64,000 bases of DNA, taken from assembly GCF_041431135.1 (NCBI RefSeq), contig NZ_CP107799.1:5270001-5334000 (forward strand). Reading direction: 5' to 3'. The notes beneath the pieces are model-generated. The model worked only from the letters and a program-made list of their open reading frames with translations, made no database searches and had not been told where the DNA came from. How positions within the stretch are numbered: position 1 is the stretch's first letter; the number at the start of each line of letters is the position of its first letter. This DNA is from Streptomyces sp. NBC_00554. GTDB lineage: Bacteria > Actinomycetota > Actinomycetes > Streptomycetales > Streptomycetaceae. Shown here piece by piece: positions 1 through 8,214 of this stretch. Made by a program: the position numbers and the translations under genes.

Positions 1-295
1 CGCCGACCGCGATCAGCACGGTGATGGTGCCCAGTGCCCACAGCAGACGTACCGGCTGATCACGCGTACCCCGAGTCCAGTCGAGCGCCCGGGACGCGGT
101 CACGGCGTAGAGCACACCGTGGACGCACACCGCCAGCAGCGCCCAGCCCCCGAAGCGCGACCCCAGCTGGCCGATCGCCGGGAGCCCGATGGTGGCGATC
201 TCGATCACGGCGAAGAAGTGGAACGACCACCGGGTGTACGTCTCGACCTTCGCCGGCGTGCTCTTCCCCCGCCACCAGACCCCAGGTGTCCGCAT
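1..295 (-). CDS. Integral membrane protein, N-terminal part (probable sensor kinase of ABC operon), truncated by window edge
   Basis: The first 98 residues are visible, from an ATG at 295; the rest lies left of the window. The frame shows three hydrophobic segments (about residues 26-42, 52-68 and 83-98), the first following a basic Lys/Arg-containing stretch. No catalytic motif is in view. It begins 20 bp after the permease stop and is therefore the third gene of the ATPase-permease operon. In actinobacteria such ABC-2 drug-export pairs are commonly followed by a histidine kinase and response regulator, so a sensor kinase is the best guess. This is inference from context; any membrane protein would fit what is visible. 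Confidence 0.6.
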   Translation of the reverse strand, partial: MRTPGVWWRGKSTPAKVETYTRWSFHFFAVIEIATIGLPAIGQLGSRFGGWALLAVCVHGVLYAVTASRALDWTRGTRDQPVRLLWALGTITVLIAVG

Positions 296-315
296 GCTCC
301 CGCCCCCGCTGTCTC

Positions 316-1122
316 TCACCGCCGCGGCTCCCACCGGAACCACCGTCCTACAGCAAACACCGCGACGACGGTCCAGGCCACCGCCGTGGCGAAGGCGCCC
401 AGGGCTTCGTACGCGGAGAGGTCACCGGTCCAGCCGCCGCGTATCAGCGTGATCACCGGGGTCAGCGGCAGCAGTTCGCAGGCCCAGGCCAAATTGTCGG
501 GCATGAACTCGAGGGGGATGAAGGTGCCCGATCCGACCAGGGAGACCAGCACCAGCGGCATGGCGGCCACCTGGGCGCCCTCCACGCTCTTGCTGAAGAT
601 CGCGGTGAGCGCAGCGAGCGGTGGCCACATCGCCAGGCCCAACAGCAGTCCCAGGACGGCGAGTTGAGGTGCCTGCGGCGTCCCGACGTCCAGGAGTACG
701 GCGCACGCGGCCGTCAGGACCAGGCACTGCGCGAGCCCTATCGCCACCGACGGAAGGGCGGCCCCCGCGAGGATCTCCGCGTCCCGCAGCTCCCCGGTGC
801 GCAGCCGCTTGAGGACGAGTTCCTCGCGCCGGGCCGCGTACACGCTGACCAGCGAGCTGTAGACCGCGAAGAGGAGCGAGAAGCCGATGGCGGAGGGCAG
901 GATGACCGAGCCCGCTGAGAGCCCCGCGCTCTTCAGATCCATCTGCTCGACCGTCGAGCTGAGACTGAACGGCATCACCAGCGGCACGAACAGCGCGGCG
1001 AAGAGCGTCGCCTTCGTGCGCCCCAGGAGTGTGAGCTCGGCGCGCGCGAGGGCGGCCATCCGCCCCACCGCCGTGGTGGTCGCTTCCTTACCGGTCGTAC
1101 TCGTCACAGCCACCGCGCTCAC
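316..1122 (-). CDS. ABC-2 type transporter permease
   Basis: A 268-residue membrane protein with about six hydrophobic segments, the layout of ABC-2 permeases used for drug, antibiotic or lipid export. The N-terminus (about 30 residues) is cytosolic and ends in a basic stretch before the first membrane span. A cytosolic region rich in Arg/Glu (about residues 95-115) precedes the central spans, as usual in the family. Its ATG overlaps the stop of the upstream ATPase gene by 4 bp (1119-1122), so the two are translationally coupled and surely form one transporter. The substrate cannot be told from sequence. Confidence 0.9.
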   Translation of the reverse strand: MSAVAVTSTTGKEATTTAVGRMAALARAELTLLGRTKATLFAALFVPLVMPFSLSSTVEQMDLKSAGLSAGSVILPSAIGFSLLFAVYSSLVSVYAARREELVLKRLRTGELRDAEILAGAALPSVAIGLAQCLVLTAACAVLLDVGTPQAPQLAVLGLLLGLAMWPPLAALTAIFSKSVEGAQVAAMPLVLVSLVGSGTFIPLEFMPDNLAWACELLPLTPVITLIRGGWTGDLSAYEALGAFATAVAWTVVAVFAVGRWFRWEPRR

Positions 1123-2099
1123 GCCACCGTCTCCTTGTCCCTACGGGCGGCCTCCGACGAGGCCGCCTCCTCCCGCGCGATCCGCAGGAACGCCTCCTCC
1201 AGCGAGGCGGACCGCACATCGAGCCCCCGCAGCTCGATCCCGGTCCGTTCGGCCCACAACAGCAGTGCGGTGGCGGCCCGTTGCAGCTCGTGCGTGCGCA
1301 GTCGGACGGTGCGTCCCTCCACCTCGTGCCCGGTGATGCCGAGCGAGGCGAGCGGGGGCAGATCCCCCAGGAAGTAGCCGTCGGGGAGTTCGAAGGCGAT
1401 CCGGGACGGCTGGGAGGCGGTCACCTGGGCCGGGGTGCCGGTGGCGGCGATGCGTCCCTCGTGGAGGATCGCGAGCCGGTCTGCGAGTTCCTCCGCCTCT
1501 TCCAGGTAGTGGGTGGTCAGCAGCACCGTCGTACCTCCGTCGCGCAGCTCCCGTACCAACTCCCAGGTGCTCCGGCGTCCTTCGGCGTCGAGTCCGGTCG
1601 TCGGCTCGTCGAGGAAGAGGACCTCGGGGCGGCCGAGGAGCGCGAGTGCCAGGTCCAGGCGCCGCTTCTCGCCCCCGGACAACTGCTTCACCCGTACGCC
1701 GGACCGCCTCGCGAGCCCGACCATGTCCAGGGCCTCCGCCGTGGGGCGCGCTCCGCTCGTGCAGCCCGCCCACATCCGTACGGTCTCCGCGACCGTCAGC
1801 TCGGAGGGGAAACCGCCCTCCTGAAGCATCACGCCGATCCGGGGCCGTACGACCGCGCGCTCCTCGTAGGGATCGTGCCCGAGGACCCGCACCCGCCCGT
1901 CCGCCGGGGGTGCGAGGCCTTCGAGGAGCTCGACCGTGCTGGTCTTGCCGGCCCCGTTCGTGCCCAGCAGCGCGAAGAGCTCACCGTGGCCCACGGAGAA
2001 CGTGATTCCGCGTACCGCCTCGAAGTCGCCCCCGTACACACGCCGCAGATCCGTGACCTCGATCACGTCATCGCGCTCGTTGTGCTCATTCGTCTTCAT
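1119..2099 (-). CDS. ABC transporter ATP-binding protein
   Basis: A 326-residue ATPase of the DrrA/CcmA type. Seen in order: Walker A GTNGAGKT near residue 46, a Q-loop (VMLQEGGF), the signature LSGGEKRR, Walker B VLFLDEP, a D-loop TTGLD and the switch His in LLTTHYLEEAEELA. The C-terminal ~90 residues are the extension seen in drug-export ATPases. It is the first gene of an operon with the ABC-2 permease (4-bp overlap) and a membrane protein. The ATG at 2099 is chosen; the N-terminal ~12 residues are polar and dispensable-looking. Function is energising export of an unknown small molecule at the membrane. Confidence 0.93.
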   Translation of the reverse strand: MKTNEHNERDDVIEVTDLRRVYGGDFEAVRGITFSVGHGELFALLGTNGAGKTSTVELLEGLAPPADGRVRVLGHDPYEERAVVRPRIGVMLQEGGFPSELTVAETVRMWAGCTSGARPTAEALDMVGLARRSGVRVKQLSGGEKRRLDLALALLGRPEVLFLDEPTTGLDAEGRRSTWELVRELRDGGTTVLLTTHYLEEAEELADRLAILHEGRIAATGTPAQVTASQPSRIAFELPDGYFLGDLPPLASLGITGHEVEGRTVRLRTHELQRAATALLLWAERTGIELRGLDVRSASLEEAFLRIAREEAASSEAARRDKETVA

Positions 2100-2197
2100 G
2101 GATTCAGCGTCCCCGCGGAGGGCCCCCGGCAGCAGTGCGCGGTGTCATCACTCCGCATGACATATGTCAGAAGCCACTACCGGGCGGAGGAGGCACG

Positions 2198-2230
2198 ACA
2201 AAGGCCCCGGTCGATGACCGGGGCCTTTGT
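2198..2230 (-). terminator. Hairpin terminator after tRNA-Gly pair
   Basis: A perfect 15-bp inverted repeat (2198-2212 and 2216-2230) with a 3-nt loop lies directly after the tRNA-Gly(GCC) 3' end when read on the minus strand. T-rich bases flank it on both sides, so it could also act on the opposite strand. It insulates the tRNA genes from the ABC transporter promoter. Confidence 0.8.
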
Positions 2231-2239
2231 TTTCTCTGG

Positions 2240-2312
2240 AGCGGACGACCAGGTTCGAACTGGCGACCTCAACCTTGGCAAGGTTGCGCTCTACCAACTG
2301 AGCTACGTCCGC
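2240..2312 (-). tRNA. tRNA-Gly(GCC)
   Basis: A full cloverleaf reads on the minus strand: acceptor GCGGACG pairs with CGTCCGC, the anticodon loop CTTGCCA gives GCC (Gly), and the T-loop is TTCGAAC. The length is 73 nt without CCA. It is transcribed after the tRNA-Gly(TCC) gene 79 bp upstream, probably from a shared promoter, and ends at the hairpin at 2198-2230. Confidence 0.96.
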
Positions 2313-2391
2313 ATTGCCTCCGACGGGCTCTCACCGATCGGCGCGAGCACCACCTTACCTGATCCAAATGGATGCCCGGTAAGGGATGCAG

Positions 2392-2463
2392 AGCGGGTGA
2401 CAGGAATTGCACACTGCGCCTTCCCCCTGGAAGGGGGATGTTCTGCTACTGAACTACACCCGC
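2392..2463 (-). tRNA. tRNA-Gly(TCC)
   Basis: A 72-nt cloverleaf on the minus strand: acceptor GCGGGTG/CACCCGC and anticodon loop CTTCCAG giving TCC (Gly). The T-loop is read as TGCAATT, in place of the usual TTCRANY; this departs from consensus, but the gene otherwise folds fully. It is the first gene of a two-tRNA unit with tRNA-Gly(GCC). Confidence 0.94.
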
Positions 2464-2513
2464 GTGACCCCGTGAGGTTCGGCTTTGCGGCCTCGCCCCT
2501 CGGCGTGCTCCAG

Positions 2514-2544
2514 ACTCTAGCTGACCAGCGGGGGGTCAGCGCAA
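2514..2544 (-). promoter_or_regulatory. Promoter of the tRNA-Gly unit with internal inverted repeat
   Basis: On the minus strand a -35 TTGCGC (2544-2539) and a -10 TAGAGT (2519-2514) lie 19 bp apart, about 50 bp before the first tRNA. The spacer is almost filled by a perfect 7-bp inverted repeat (2520-2526 with 2534-2540). That position, between -35 and -10, is where a bound repressor or a MerR-type activator would act. Promoter assignment is by pattern only. Confidence 0.5.
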
Positions 2545-2654
2545 GTCGACTCTTCCCAGGGGCGGATGACCGGCCGGGCCGAGAGCTCGGCCGGTCCGCG
2601 GGCCCCCGGTTTCAGTGAGCCCCGACCTCGGTCCCACTGAGCCGCGGCTCCGGC

Positions 2655-2972
2655 TCAGTGCGCCTCGGCGAACGCCTCGTACACCTTCTTGGGGATGCGT
2701 CCGCGCGGCGGCACGTCCAGCTTGTTGGAGCGGGCCCAGGCGCGGACGGCCGCGGGGTCGGGGGTCAACGCGGTGTGCGTGTACGCCTTCCCGGACCTCG
2801 ATTGCTTGCGGCCGGCCTCCAGGTAGGGCTCAAGCACCTTACGCAGTTTCTTGGCATTGGCTGGATTCAGGTCGATCTCGTACGACTTGCCGTCCAGTCC
2901 GAAGGCGATCGTCTCCGCCGCTTCTGAGCCGTCGATGTCGTCAGAGAGAGTGACCACGACACGCTGCGCCAC
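2655..2972 (-). CDS. lsrL: Lsr2-type nucleoid-associated protein (probably the LsrL paralog)
   Basis: A 105-residue protein matching Lsr2 over its full length. The N-terminal half (residues 1-60, beginning MAQRVVVTLSDDIDG) is the dimerisation domain. The C-terminal domain carries the AT-hook-like PPRGRIPKKV near residues 87-96, in which the RGR core enters the minor groove of AT-rich DNA. Lsr2 proteins silence horizontally acquired AT-rich DNA and bridge DNA. Streptomyces have two copies; the position next to purS is, from memory, that of LsrL rather than the main Lsr2, so the symbol is tentative. It is monocistronic and divergent from purS. Confidence 0.9.
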   Translation of the reverse strand: MAQRVVVTLSDDIDGSEAAETIAFGLDGKSYEIDLNPANAKKLRKVLEPYLEAGRKQSRSGKAYTHTALTPDPAAVRAWARSNKLDVPPRGRIPKKVYEAFAEAH

Positions 2973-3333
2973 GAATATCGGTCCCTTCGTGCGGCACCTC
3001 TGCGATCAACCGTCATGACGTGCGAAGACGTCACGGAGTTGTCGGCGAGATGTCGACTGTCCGGCTGTTATTGGGCAAAGTATCGGCTATTGCCATTTCC
3101 TTTGTACAGTGCCCGGCATTGCATTGTGAAGCCCGACTAAATCCTTCCGCGTGTCAGGACGCAATGGGGTCCCGCCGTTCTTCTGCGGTTTTTCCCAGGA
3201 TTTTCAGTGGAGGCCCCCGCGTCGATGCGAGATCGTGATCGGGGTCACGTAGGATTCTACGAATCTACGCGAGTAGAAATTTTGTGCGGGTAGTCTGAAG
3301 CGACCTGCTCAGCACCACACACCGGGAGTGCCA
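2973..3333. promoter_or_regulatory. Divergent lsr2-like / purS intergenic region
   Basis: This 360-bp stretch has no convincing gene. It is clearly less G+C-rich than its surroundings, especially 3060-3130 and 3240-3300, and holds the promoters of both flanking genes. Just upstream of purS an inverted repeat TTCTAC (3255-3260) / GTAGAA (3273-3278) is followed by TAGTCT (3291-3296), a possible -10. The repeat could be an operator for the purine genes or for Lsr2-type autoregulation. No purine riboswitch fold was recognised. Confidence 0.4.
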
Positions 3334-3597
3334 GTGGCACGCGTCGTAGTCGACGTCATGCTCAAGCCGGAGATCCTCGACCCCCAGGGCCAGGCGGTGC
3401 AGCGTGCACTGCCGCGTCTCGGTTTCGACGGTGTCTCCGACGTACGTCAGGGAAAGCGATTCGAACTGGAAGTGGACGGACCGGTGGACGACGCCGCGCT
3501 CGCCCGCATCCATGAACTCGCTGAATCCTTCCTCGCCAACACCGTGATCGAGGACTTCACCGTCAAGGTCGAGGAAGTCGCGGAGGCGGGAAAGTGA
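3334..3597 (+). CDS. purS: Phosphoribosylformylglycinamidine synthase subunit PurS
   Basis: PurS is the small bridging subunit that lets PurQ (glutaminase) pass ammonia to PurL in step 4 of de novo purine synthesis. The protein (87 residues from GTG 3334) starts ARVVVDVMLKPEILDPQG and has the ferredoxin-like fold residues GFDGVSDVRQGKRFEL expected of the family. An earlier in-frame GTG at 3328 is rejected because it overlaps the Shine-Dalgarno GGGAG (3324-3328), which sits 5 nt before 3334. The stop overlaps the purQ start (GTGA, 3594-3597), so purS-purQ-purL are coupled. Confidence 0.95.
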   Translation: MARVVVDVMLKPEILDPQGQAVQRALPRLGFDGVSDVRQGKRFELEVDGPVDDAALARIHELAESFLANTVIEDFTVKVEEVAEAGK

Positions 3598-4274
3598 CCG
3601 CTCGTATTGGAGTCGTCACCTTTCCCGGCAGCCTGGACGACCGGGACACGCAGCGCGCGATCCGGCTCGCCGGTGCCGAACCCGTCGCCCTCTGGCACAA
3701 GGACAAGGACCTGAAGCAGGTCGACGCCGTGGTGCTGCCCGGCGGTTTCTCGTACGGCGACTATCTGCGGGCCGGCGCGATCTCGCGCTTCTCGCCGGTG
3801 ATGGAGACCGTCATCGAGCAGGCGAAGTCCGGAATGCCGGTTCTCGGCATCTGCAACGGCTTCCAGGTCCTCACCGAGGCGCACCTCCTGCCGGGCGCGA
3901 TGCTCGGCAACAACCACCTGCACTTCATCTGCCGTGACCAGAAGCTGCGGGTGGAGAACGCGGAGACCTCCTGGACCGCCGACTACGAAGCCGGCCAGGA
4001 GATCCACATCCCGCTGAAGAACATGGACGGGCGGTACGTCGCCGACGAGCGCACGCTCGATGAGCTGGAGGCGGAGGGCCGGGTCGTCTTCCGGTACGTC
4101 GACTTCAACCCGAACGGCTCGCTGCGCGACATCGCCGGCATCACGAACGCCGCCGGGAACGTCGTAGGCCTCATGCCGCACCCGGAGCACGCTGTCGAGC
4201 CCCTCGTCGGGACCGGCCGCACCGACGGCCTCCCCTTCTTCACCTCGATCCTCAAGAAGCTGGTCAACGCATGA
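3594..4274 (+). CDS. purQ: Phosphoribosylformylglycinamidine synthase glutaminase subunit PurQ
   Basis: A 226-residue class I glutamine amidotransferase. It hydrolyses glutamine and supplies NH3 to PurL for FGAR to FGAM conversion. The nucleophile Cys87 sits in GICNGFQ and the His196/Glu198 pair in MPHPEH, completing the catalytic triad; PGGFSYGDYLRAG forms the oxyanion region. The length is that of stand-alone bacterial PurQ. The GTG start overlaps the purS stop and its own stop overlaps purL by 4 bp (4271-4274). Confidence 0.97.
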   Translation: MTARIGVVTFPGSLDDRDTQRAIRLAGAEPVALWHKDKDLKQVDAVVLPGGFSYGDYLRAGAISRFSPVMETVIEQAKSGMPVLGICNGFQVLTEAHLLPGAMLGNNHLHFICRDQKLRVENAETSWTADYEAGQEIHIPLKNMDGRYVADERTLDELEAEGRVVFRYVDFNPNGSLRDIAGITNAAGNVVGLMPHPEHAVEPLVGTGRTDGLPFFTSILKKLVNA

Positions 4275-6529
4275 GCCGCACGCCTCTGGACACGGTCGAG
4301 AACGCGGCCGCGACCCCCGACGTCGAGCTGCCCTGGGCCGAACTGGGCCTGAAGAAGGACGAGTACGAGCGGGTCGTGGAGATCCTCGGCCGCCGGCCCA
4401 CCGGTGCCGAGCTCGCCATGTACTCGGTCATGTGGTCCGAGCACTGCAGCTACAAGTCCTCGAAGGTCCACCTCCGCCAGTTCGGCGAGAAGGCGCCCCA
4501 GTCCGATGCGCTGCTCGTGGGCATCGGCGAGAACGCCGGCGTCGTCGACGTCGGCCAGGGCTACGCTGTCACCTTCAAGGTCGAGTCGCACAACCACCCC
4601 TCGTACGTGGAGCCCTACCAGGGCGCGGCCACGGGCGTCGGCGGCATCGTGCGCGACATCATCGCGATGGGCGCCCGCCCGGTCGCGGTCGTCGACCCGC
4701 TGCGCTTCGGCGCGGCCGACCACCCCGACACCAAGCGCGTCCTGCCGGGCGTCGTCGCCGGCATCGGCGGCTACGGCAACTGCCTGGGCCTGCCGAACAT
4801 CGGCGGCGAGGTCGTCTTCGACGCCTGCTACCAGGGCAACCCGCTGGTCAACGCCGGTGCCATCGGCGTCATGCGGCACGAGGACATCCACCTGGCGAAG
4901 GCGTCCGGCACGGGCAACAAGGTCATCCTGTACGGGGCTCGCACGGGCGGCGACGGCATCGGCGGCGCCTCGATCCTCGCGTCGGAGACCTTCGACGACG
5001 CCAAGCCGAGCAAGCGCCCGGCGGTCCAGGTCGGCGACCCCTTCCAGGAGAAGCTGCTCATCGAGTGCACGCTCGAGGCCTTCGCCGAGAAGCTGGTCGT
5101 CGGTATCCAGGACCTCGGTGCGGCCGGACTGTCCTGTGCCACCAGCGAGTTGGCGTCCAACGGCTCCGGCGGCATGCTCGTGACGCTGGACGACGTACCG
5201 CTGCGCGACTCGACTCTCTCGCCCGAGGAAATCCTCATGAGCGAGTCGCAGGAGCGCATGTGCGCGGTCGTCGAGCCGGCGAAGGTCGAACGGTTCCTGG
5301 AGATCTGCGACAAGTGGGACGTCATCGCCACGGTGATCGGTGAGGTCACCGACGGCGACCGTCTGGAGATCTACTGGCACGGCGGCAAGATCGTCGACGT
5401 CGACCCGCGCACGGTCGCGCACGACGGCCCGGTCTACGAGCGCCCGTACGCCCGTCCGGAGTGGCAGGACGCCCTCCAGGCGGACGACGCCAACAAGCTT
5501 CCGCGCCCGGCCACTTCAGAAGAGCTGAAGGACCAGGTTCTCCAGCTCGTCGCCTCGCCCAACCAGGCCTCCAAGTCCTGGATCACCTCCCAGTACGACC
5601 ACTTCGTGCAGGGCAACACGGTGTTGGCGCAGCCCGAGGACTCGGGCATGATCCGCATCGACGAGGAGACCGGGCTCGGCGTCGCCATCGCCACGGACGG
5701 CAACGGCCGCTACGCGAAGCTCGACCCGTACGCGGGCGCGCAGCTCGCGCTCTCCGAGGCGTACCGCAACGTCGCGACGACCGGCGCCAAGCCGCTCGCC
5801 GTCTCCGACTGCCTGAACTTCGGCTCGCCCGAGGACCCGGCGGTGATGTGGCAGTTCGCGGAGGCCATCCGCGGACTCGCCGACGCCTGCCAGCAGTTGG
5901 GCACCCCGGTGACCGGCGGCAACGTCTCGCTCTACAACCAGACGGGCGATGTGGCCATCCACCCGACGCCGGTGGTCGCCGTCCTCGGCGTCATCGACGA
6001 TGTGGCCCGCCGCACCCCGGTCGCCTTCCAGGAGGAAGGGCAGCTGCTCTACCTCCTCGGCGACACCCGCGAGGAGTTCGGCGGTTCGGCCTGGTCGCAG
6101 GTCGTCCACGACCACCTGGGGGGCCTGCCCCCGAAGGTCGACCTGGAGCGCGAGCGACTCCTCGCCGAGATCCTGATCTCCGCCTCCCGCGACGGCATGA
6201 TCGACTCCGCGCACGACCTGTCCGACGGCGGTCTGATCCAGGCCGTGGTCGAGTCCGCACTGCTCGGCGACAAGGGCGCGCGGCTGGTCGTGCCCGACGG
6301 CCTCGACGCCTTCACCTTCCTGTTCTCGGAGTCGGCGGGCCGCGCGGTCGTCGCGATCCCGCGCTCGGAGGAGCTCCGCTTCAACGACATGTGCGGGGCG
6401 CGGGGGCTGCCCGTCACCCGCATCGGTGTCGTCGACGGAGACGCGGTGGAGGTCCAGGGCGAGTTCACCCTCCCCCTGGCCGAACTGCGCACCGCGCACG
6501 AGGCGACGATCCCGGCGCTGCTGGCGTAA
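4271..6529 (+). CDS. purL: Phosphoribosylformylglycinamidine synthase subunit PurL (small type)
   Basis: The 752-residue ATP-dependent FGAM synthetase subunit of the PurSQL complex, lacking the fused glutaminase domain of the large type. Landmarks are YSVMWSEHCSYKSSK near the N-terminus (catalytic His region), the ATP/Mg loop TFKVESHNHPSYVEP, the glycine-rich GAATGVGGIVRDI and, in the second half, DLSDGGL. Two AIRS-like halves follow one another as expected. It is coupled to purQ. An imperfect hairpin (6601-6632) after three short tandem repeats follows the gene. Confidence 0.97.
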   Translation: MSRTPLDTVENAAATPDVELPWAELGLKKDEYERVVEILGRRPTGAELAMYSVMWSEHCSYKSSKVHLRQFGEKAPQSDALLVGIGENAGVVDVGQGYAVTFKVESHNHPSYVEPYQGAATGVGGIVRDIIAMGARPVAVVDPLRFGAADHPDTKRVLPGVVAGIGGYGNCLGLPNIGGEVVFDACYQGNPLVNAGAIGVMRHEDIHLAKASGTGNKVILYGARTGGDGIGGASILASETFDDAKPSKRPAVQVGDPFQEKLLIECTLEAFAEKLVVGIQDLGAAGLSCATSELASNGSGGMLVTLDDVPLRDSTLSPEEILMSESQERMCAVVEPAKVERFLEICDKWDVIATVIGEVTDGDRLEIYWHGGKIVDVDPRTVAHDGPVYERPYARPEWQDALQADDANKLPRPATSEELKDQVLQLVASPNQASKSWITSQYDHFVQGNTVLAQPEDSGMIRIDEETGLGVAIATDGNGRYAKLDPYAGAQLALSEAYRNVATTGAKPLAVSDCLNFGSPEDPAVMWQFAEAIRGLADACQQLGTPVTGGNVSLYNQTGDVAIHPTPVVAVLGVIDDVARRTPVAFQEEGQLLYLLGDTREEFGGSAWSQVVHDHLGGLPPKVDLERERLLAEILISASRDGMIDSAHDLSDGGLIQAVVESALLGDKGARLVVPDGLDAFTFLFSESAGRAVVAIPRSEELRFNDMCGARGLPVTRIGVVDGDAVEVQGEFTLPLAELRTAHEATIPALLA

Positions 6530-6540
6530 ATGCCCTCGGC

Positions 6541-6590
6541 CATACGGGGCTTCGGTCATACGGAGCTTCGGCTCTACGGAGCTTCGGCCG
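6541..6590. repeat. Short tandem repeat after purL, 3 units of 16-17 bp
   Basis: Three imperfect head-to-tail copies of a unit related to CATACGGAGCTTCGGCT lie at 6541-6556, 6557-6573 and 6574-6590, directly after the purL stop. They are non-coding. Confidence 0.7.
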
Positions 6591-6600
6591 TACGGCGTTG

Positions 6601-6632
6601 AAGGCTCCGTCCGTTTCCACGGGCGGGGCCTT
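6601..6632 (+). terminator. Terminator of purSQL
   Basis: A 13-bp stem (6601-6613 with 6620-6632, two G-U pairs) and a 6-nt loop lie between the convergent purL and MFS genes; the tract beyond is only weakly T-rich. It could serve both directions. Confidence 0.6.
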
Positions 6633-6650
6633 CGCTGTTCACGTCCTGGT

Positions 6651-8147
6651 TCACGTCCCGACGGCGACGGGCCGCGCTCCCTCCGATGTCGCCTGCTCCG
6701 GGCGAGACTTGGGCAGCAGCAGCCCCAACAGCACGCACACCGCCATCAGTCCCGCCCCGCACAGGAACACCGTGTCCATCGCGGAGACGTAGGCCGAGAT
6801 CCCCGCCACCCGCTCCGCCCCCGTCAGCGAGGCCAGCGCGTCGGTGCCGCCGCCCGGACCGTCGTACAGGCGCGTGATGAGCGTGCCGAAGAGCGCCGCG
6901 CCCAACGCCGTGCCGAGGGTCTGGAAGAACCGGATGGAGGTGGTGGCGACGCCCAACTGGTGGGCGGGGGCCGCCTCCTGGACGAGTTGGATGAGCTGGC
7001 CGAGGAGCATGCCGAAGCCGAGGCCGACGAGGAGCATGTCGGCGCGCAGCAGCCACAGGGAGGTGTGGGTGCCGAGGGTGGACAGGAGCAGGAAGGCGAC
7101 CGTGGCGACGGCCGAGCCGCCGATGGTGAACGTCCGCTCCGCCCAGCCCCGTTCGGCCAGCTTCGCGGAGACGATGCCGACGGCCGTCATCCCGAACGCC
7201 ATCGGGAGCAGGTACAGCCCGGCGGACGAACTCGCGACGCCCCGCGCCACCTGCAGATAGACCATCACGTAGTACATGGAGCCGACCATCGCCGCGCCCA
7301 TCAGGCCCTGGATCGCGAAGCCCCAGCGCAGTTCCGGAACCCGGAACATGGACAGCGGCAGGATCGGTTCGGCGGCGGTGACCTGGCGCCACAGGAACAG
7401 GCCGAGGGCGGCCGCCGACAGCACGGCCAGGCCCACGATCTGCGGTGAGGACCAGGCGTACTGCTTGCCGCCCCACTCCGTCACCAGCAGCAGCGAGGTG
7501 GAGAAGGCGGCGGCGAGCCCCGCACCGGGGAAGTCGATGCGGTGGCCGCCCCAACCACCGGTGGGCCGGGGGAGCTTGAGGACGAGGGCGCCGAGGGCCA
7601 GGACGGCGAGGCCGAGCGGCAGGTTGATGTAGAAGATCCAGCGCCAGCTCGCGTGGTCGGCGAGGACACCGCCGATCCACGGGCCGACCGCCATGCCGCC
7701 GCCGGCGATGATCCCGCCCATGCCCGCGCCCTTGGCGTCCTTCTCGCCCTCCCCTCTGAGCTGGGCGATCACGACCATCGTCACGCTCATCAGGCCGCCG
7801 GCGCCGATGCCCTGCACGGCCCGCGCGGCGATCAACTGGCCGATCGACTGGGCCGCCCCGCACAACGCCGAGCCGAGGATGAAGGTGCCGACGGCTCCCA
7901 GGAACACCCGCTTGGCGCCGAGGACGTCGCACAGCTTGCCGTACAGCGGCAGCACCGCGGCCGACGCCAGCGAGAACGCGCTGATCAGCCAAGGGATCTT
8001 GTCGATGCCGTGCCCCGGATCGAGGTCGCGGACGATCGGGACGGTGGCCGCGGACACGATCTGCATGTCCAGGACGGCCAGGACGATCGTGACGAGGCAG
8101 ACGAGGAAGCCGATCTTTCGCTGGGTTTCGGTCATGGGCACCACCAT
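6651..8147 (-). CDS. MFS transporter, DHA2 family (14-TMS drug:H+ antiporter)
   Basis: A 498-residue protein with about 14 hydrophobic segments. The start of TM1 has the DHA2 motif VLDMQIVSAATVPIVRDL, and LYGKLCDVLGAKRVF is the loop 2-3 motif A. ARAVQGIGAGGLMS is motif C-like for antiporters (EmrB/QacA type). It likely exports a toxic hydrophobic compound using the proton gradient. Met5 (8135) is an alternative start, since a GGTGG lies just before it. The gene is divergent from a TetR regulator 67 bp away, which probably represses it. Confidence 0.92.
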   Translation of the reverse strand: MVVPMTETQRKIGFLVCLVTIVLAVLDMQIVSAATVPIVRDLDPGHGIDKIPWLISAFSLASAAVLPLYGKLCDVLGAKRVFLGAVGTFILGSALCGAAQSIGQLIAARAVQGIGAGGLMSVTMVVIAQLRGEGEKDAKGAGMGGIIAGGGMAVGPWIGGVLADHASWRWIFYINLPLGLAVLALGALVLKLPRPTGGWGGHRIDFPGAGLAAAFSTSLLLVTEWGGKQYAWSSPQIVGLAVLSAAALGLFLWRQVTAAEPILPLSMFRVPELRWGFAIQGLMGAAMVGSMYYVMVYLQVARGVASSSAGLYLLPMAFGMTAVGIVSAKLAERGWAERTFTIGGSAVATVAFLLLSTLGTHTSLWLLRADMLLVGLGFGMLLGQLIQLVQEAAPAHQLGVATTSIRFFQTLGTALGAALFGTLITRLYDGPGGGTDALASLTGAERVAGISAYVSAMDTVFLCGAGLMAVCVLLGLLLPKSRPEQATSEGARPVAVGT

Positions 8148-8159
8148 GAACGAGAAATA

Positions 8160-8206
8160 TGTACCGGGTCAATCTTTTATCTGGGATCAAATTTCATCTT
8201 GGTACA
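8160..8206. promoter_or_regulatory. Shared MFS/tetR control region
   Basis: The 67-bp divergent intergenic space is AT-rich and bounded by the inverted hexamers TGTACC (8160-8165) and GGTACA (8201-8206). Such a symmetric element between a TetR gene and its target transporter is the usual place for the operator. The wide spacing makes the exact half-sites uncertain. Confidence 0.4.
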
Positions 8207-8214
8207 GTGATTGC

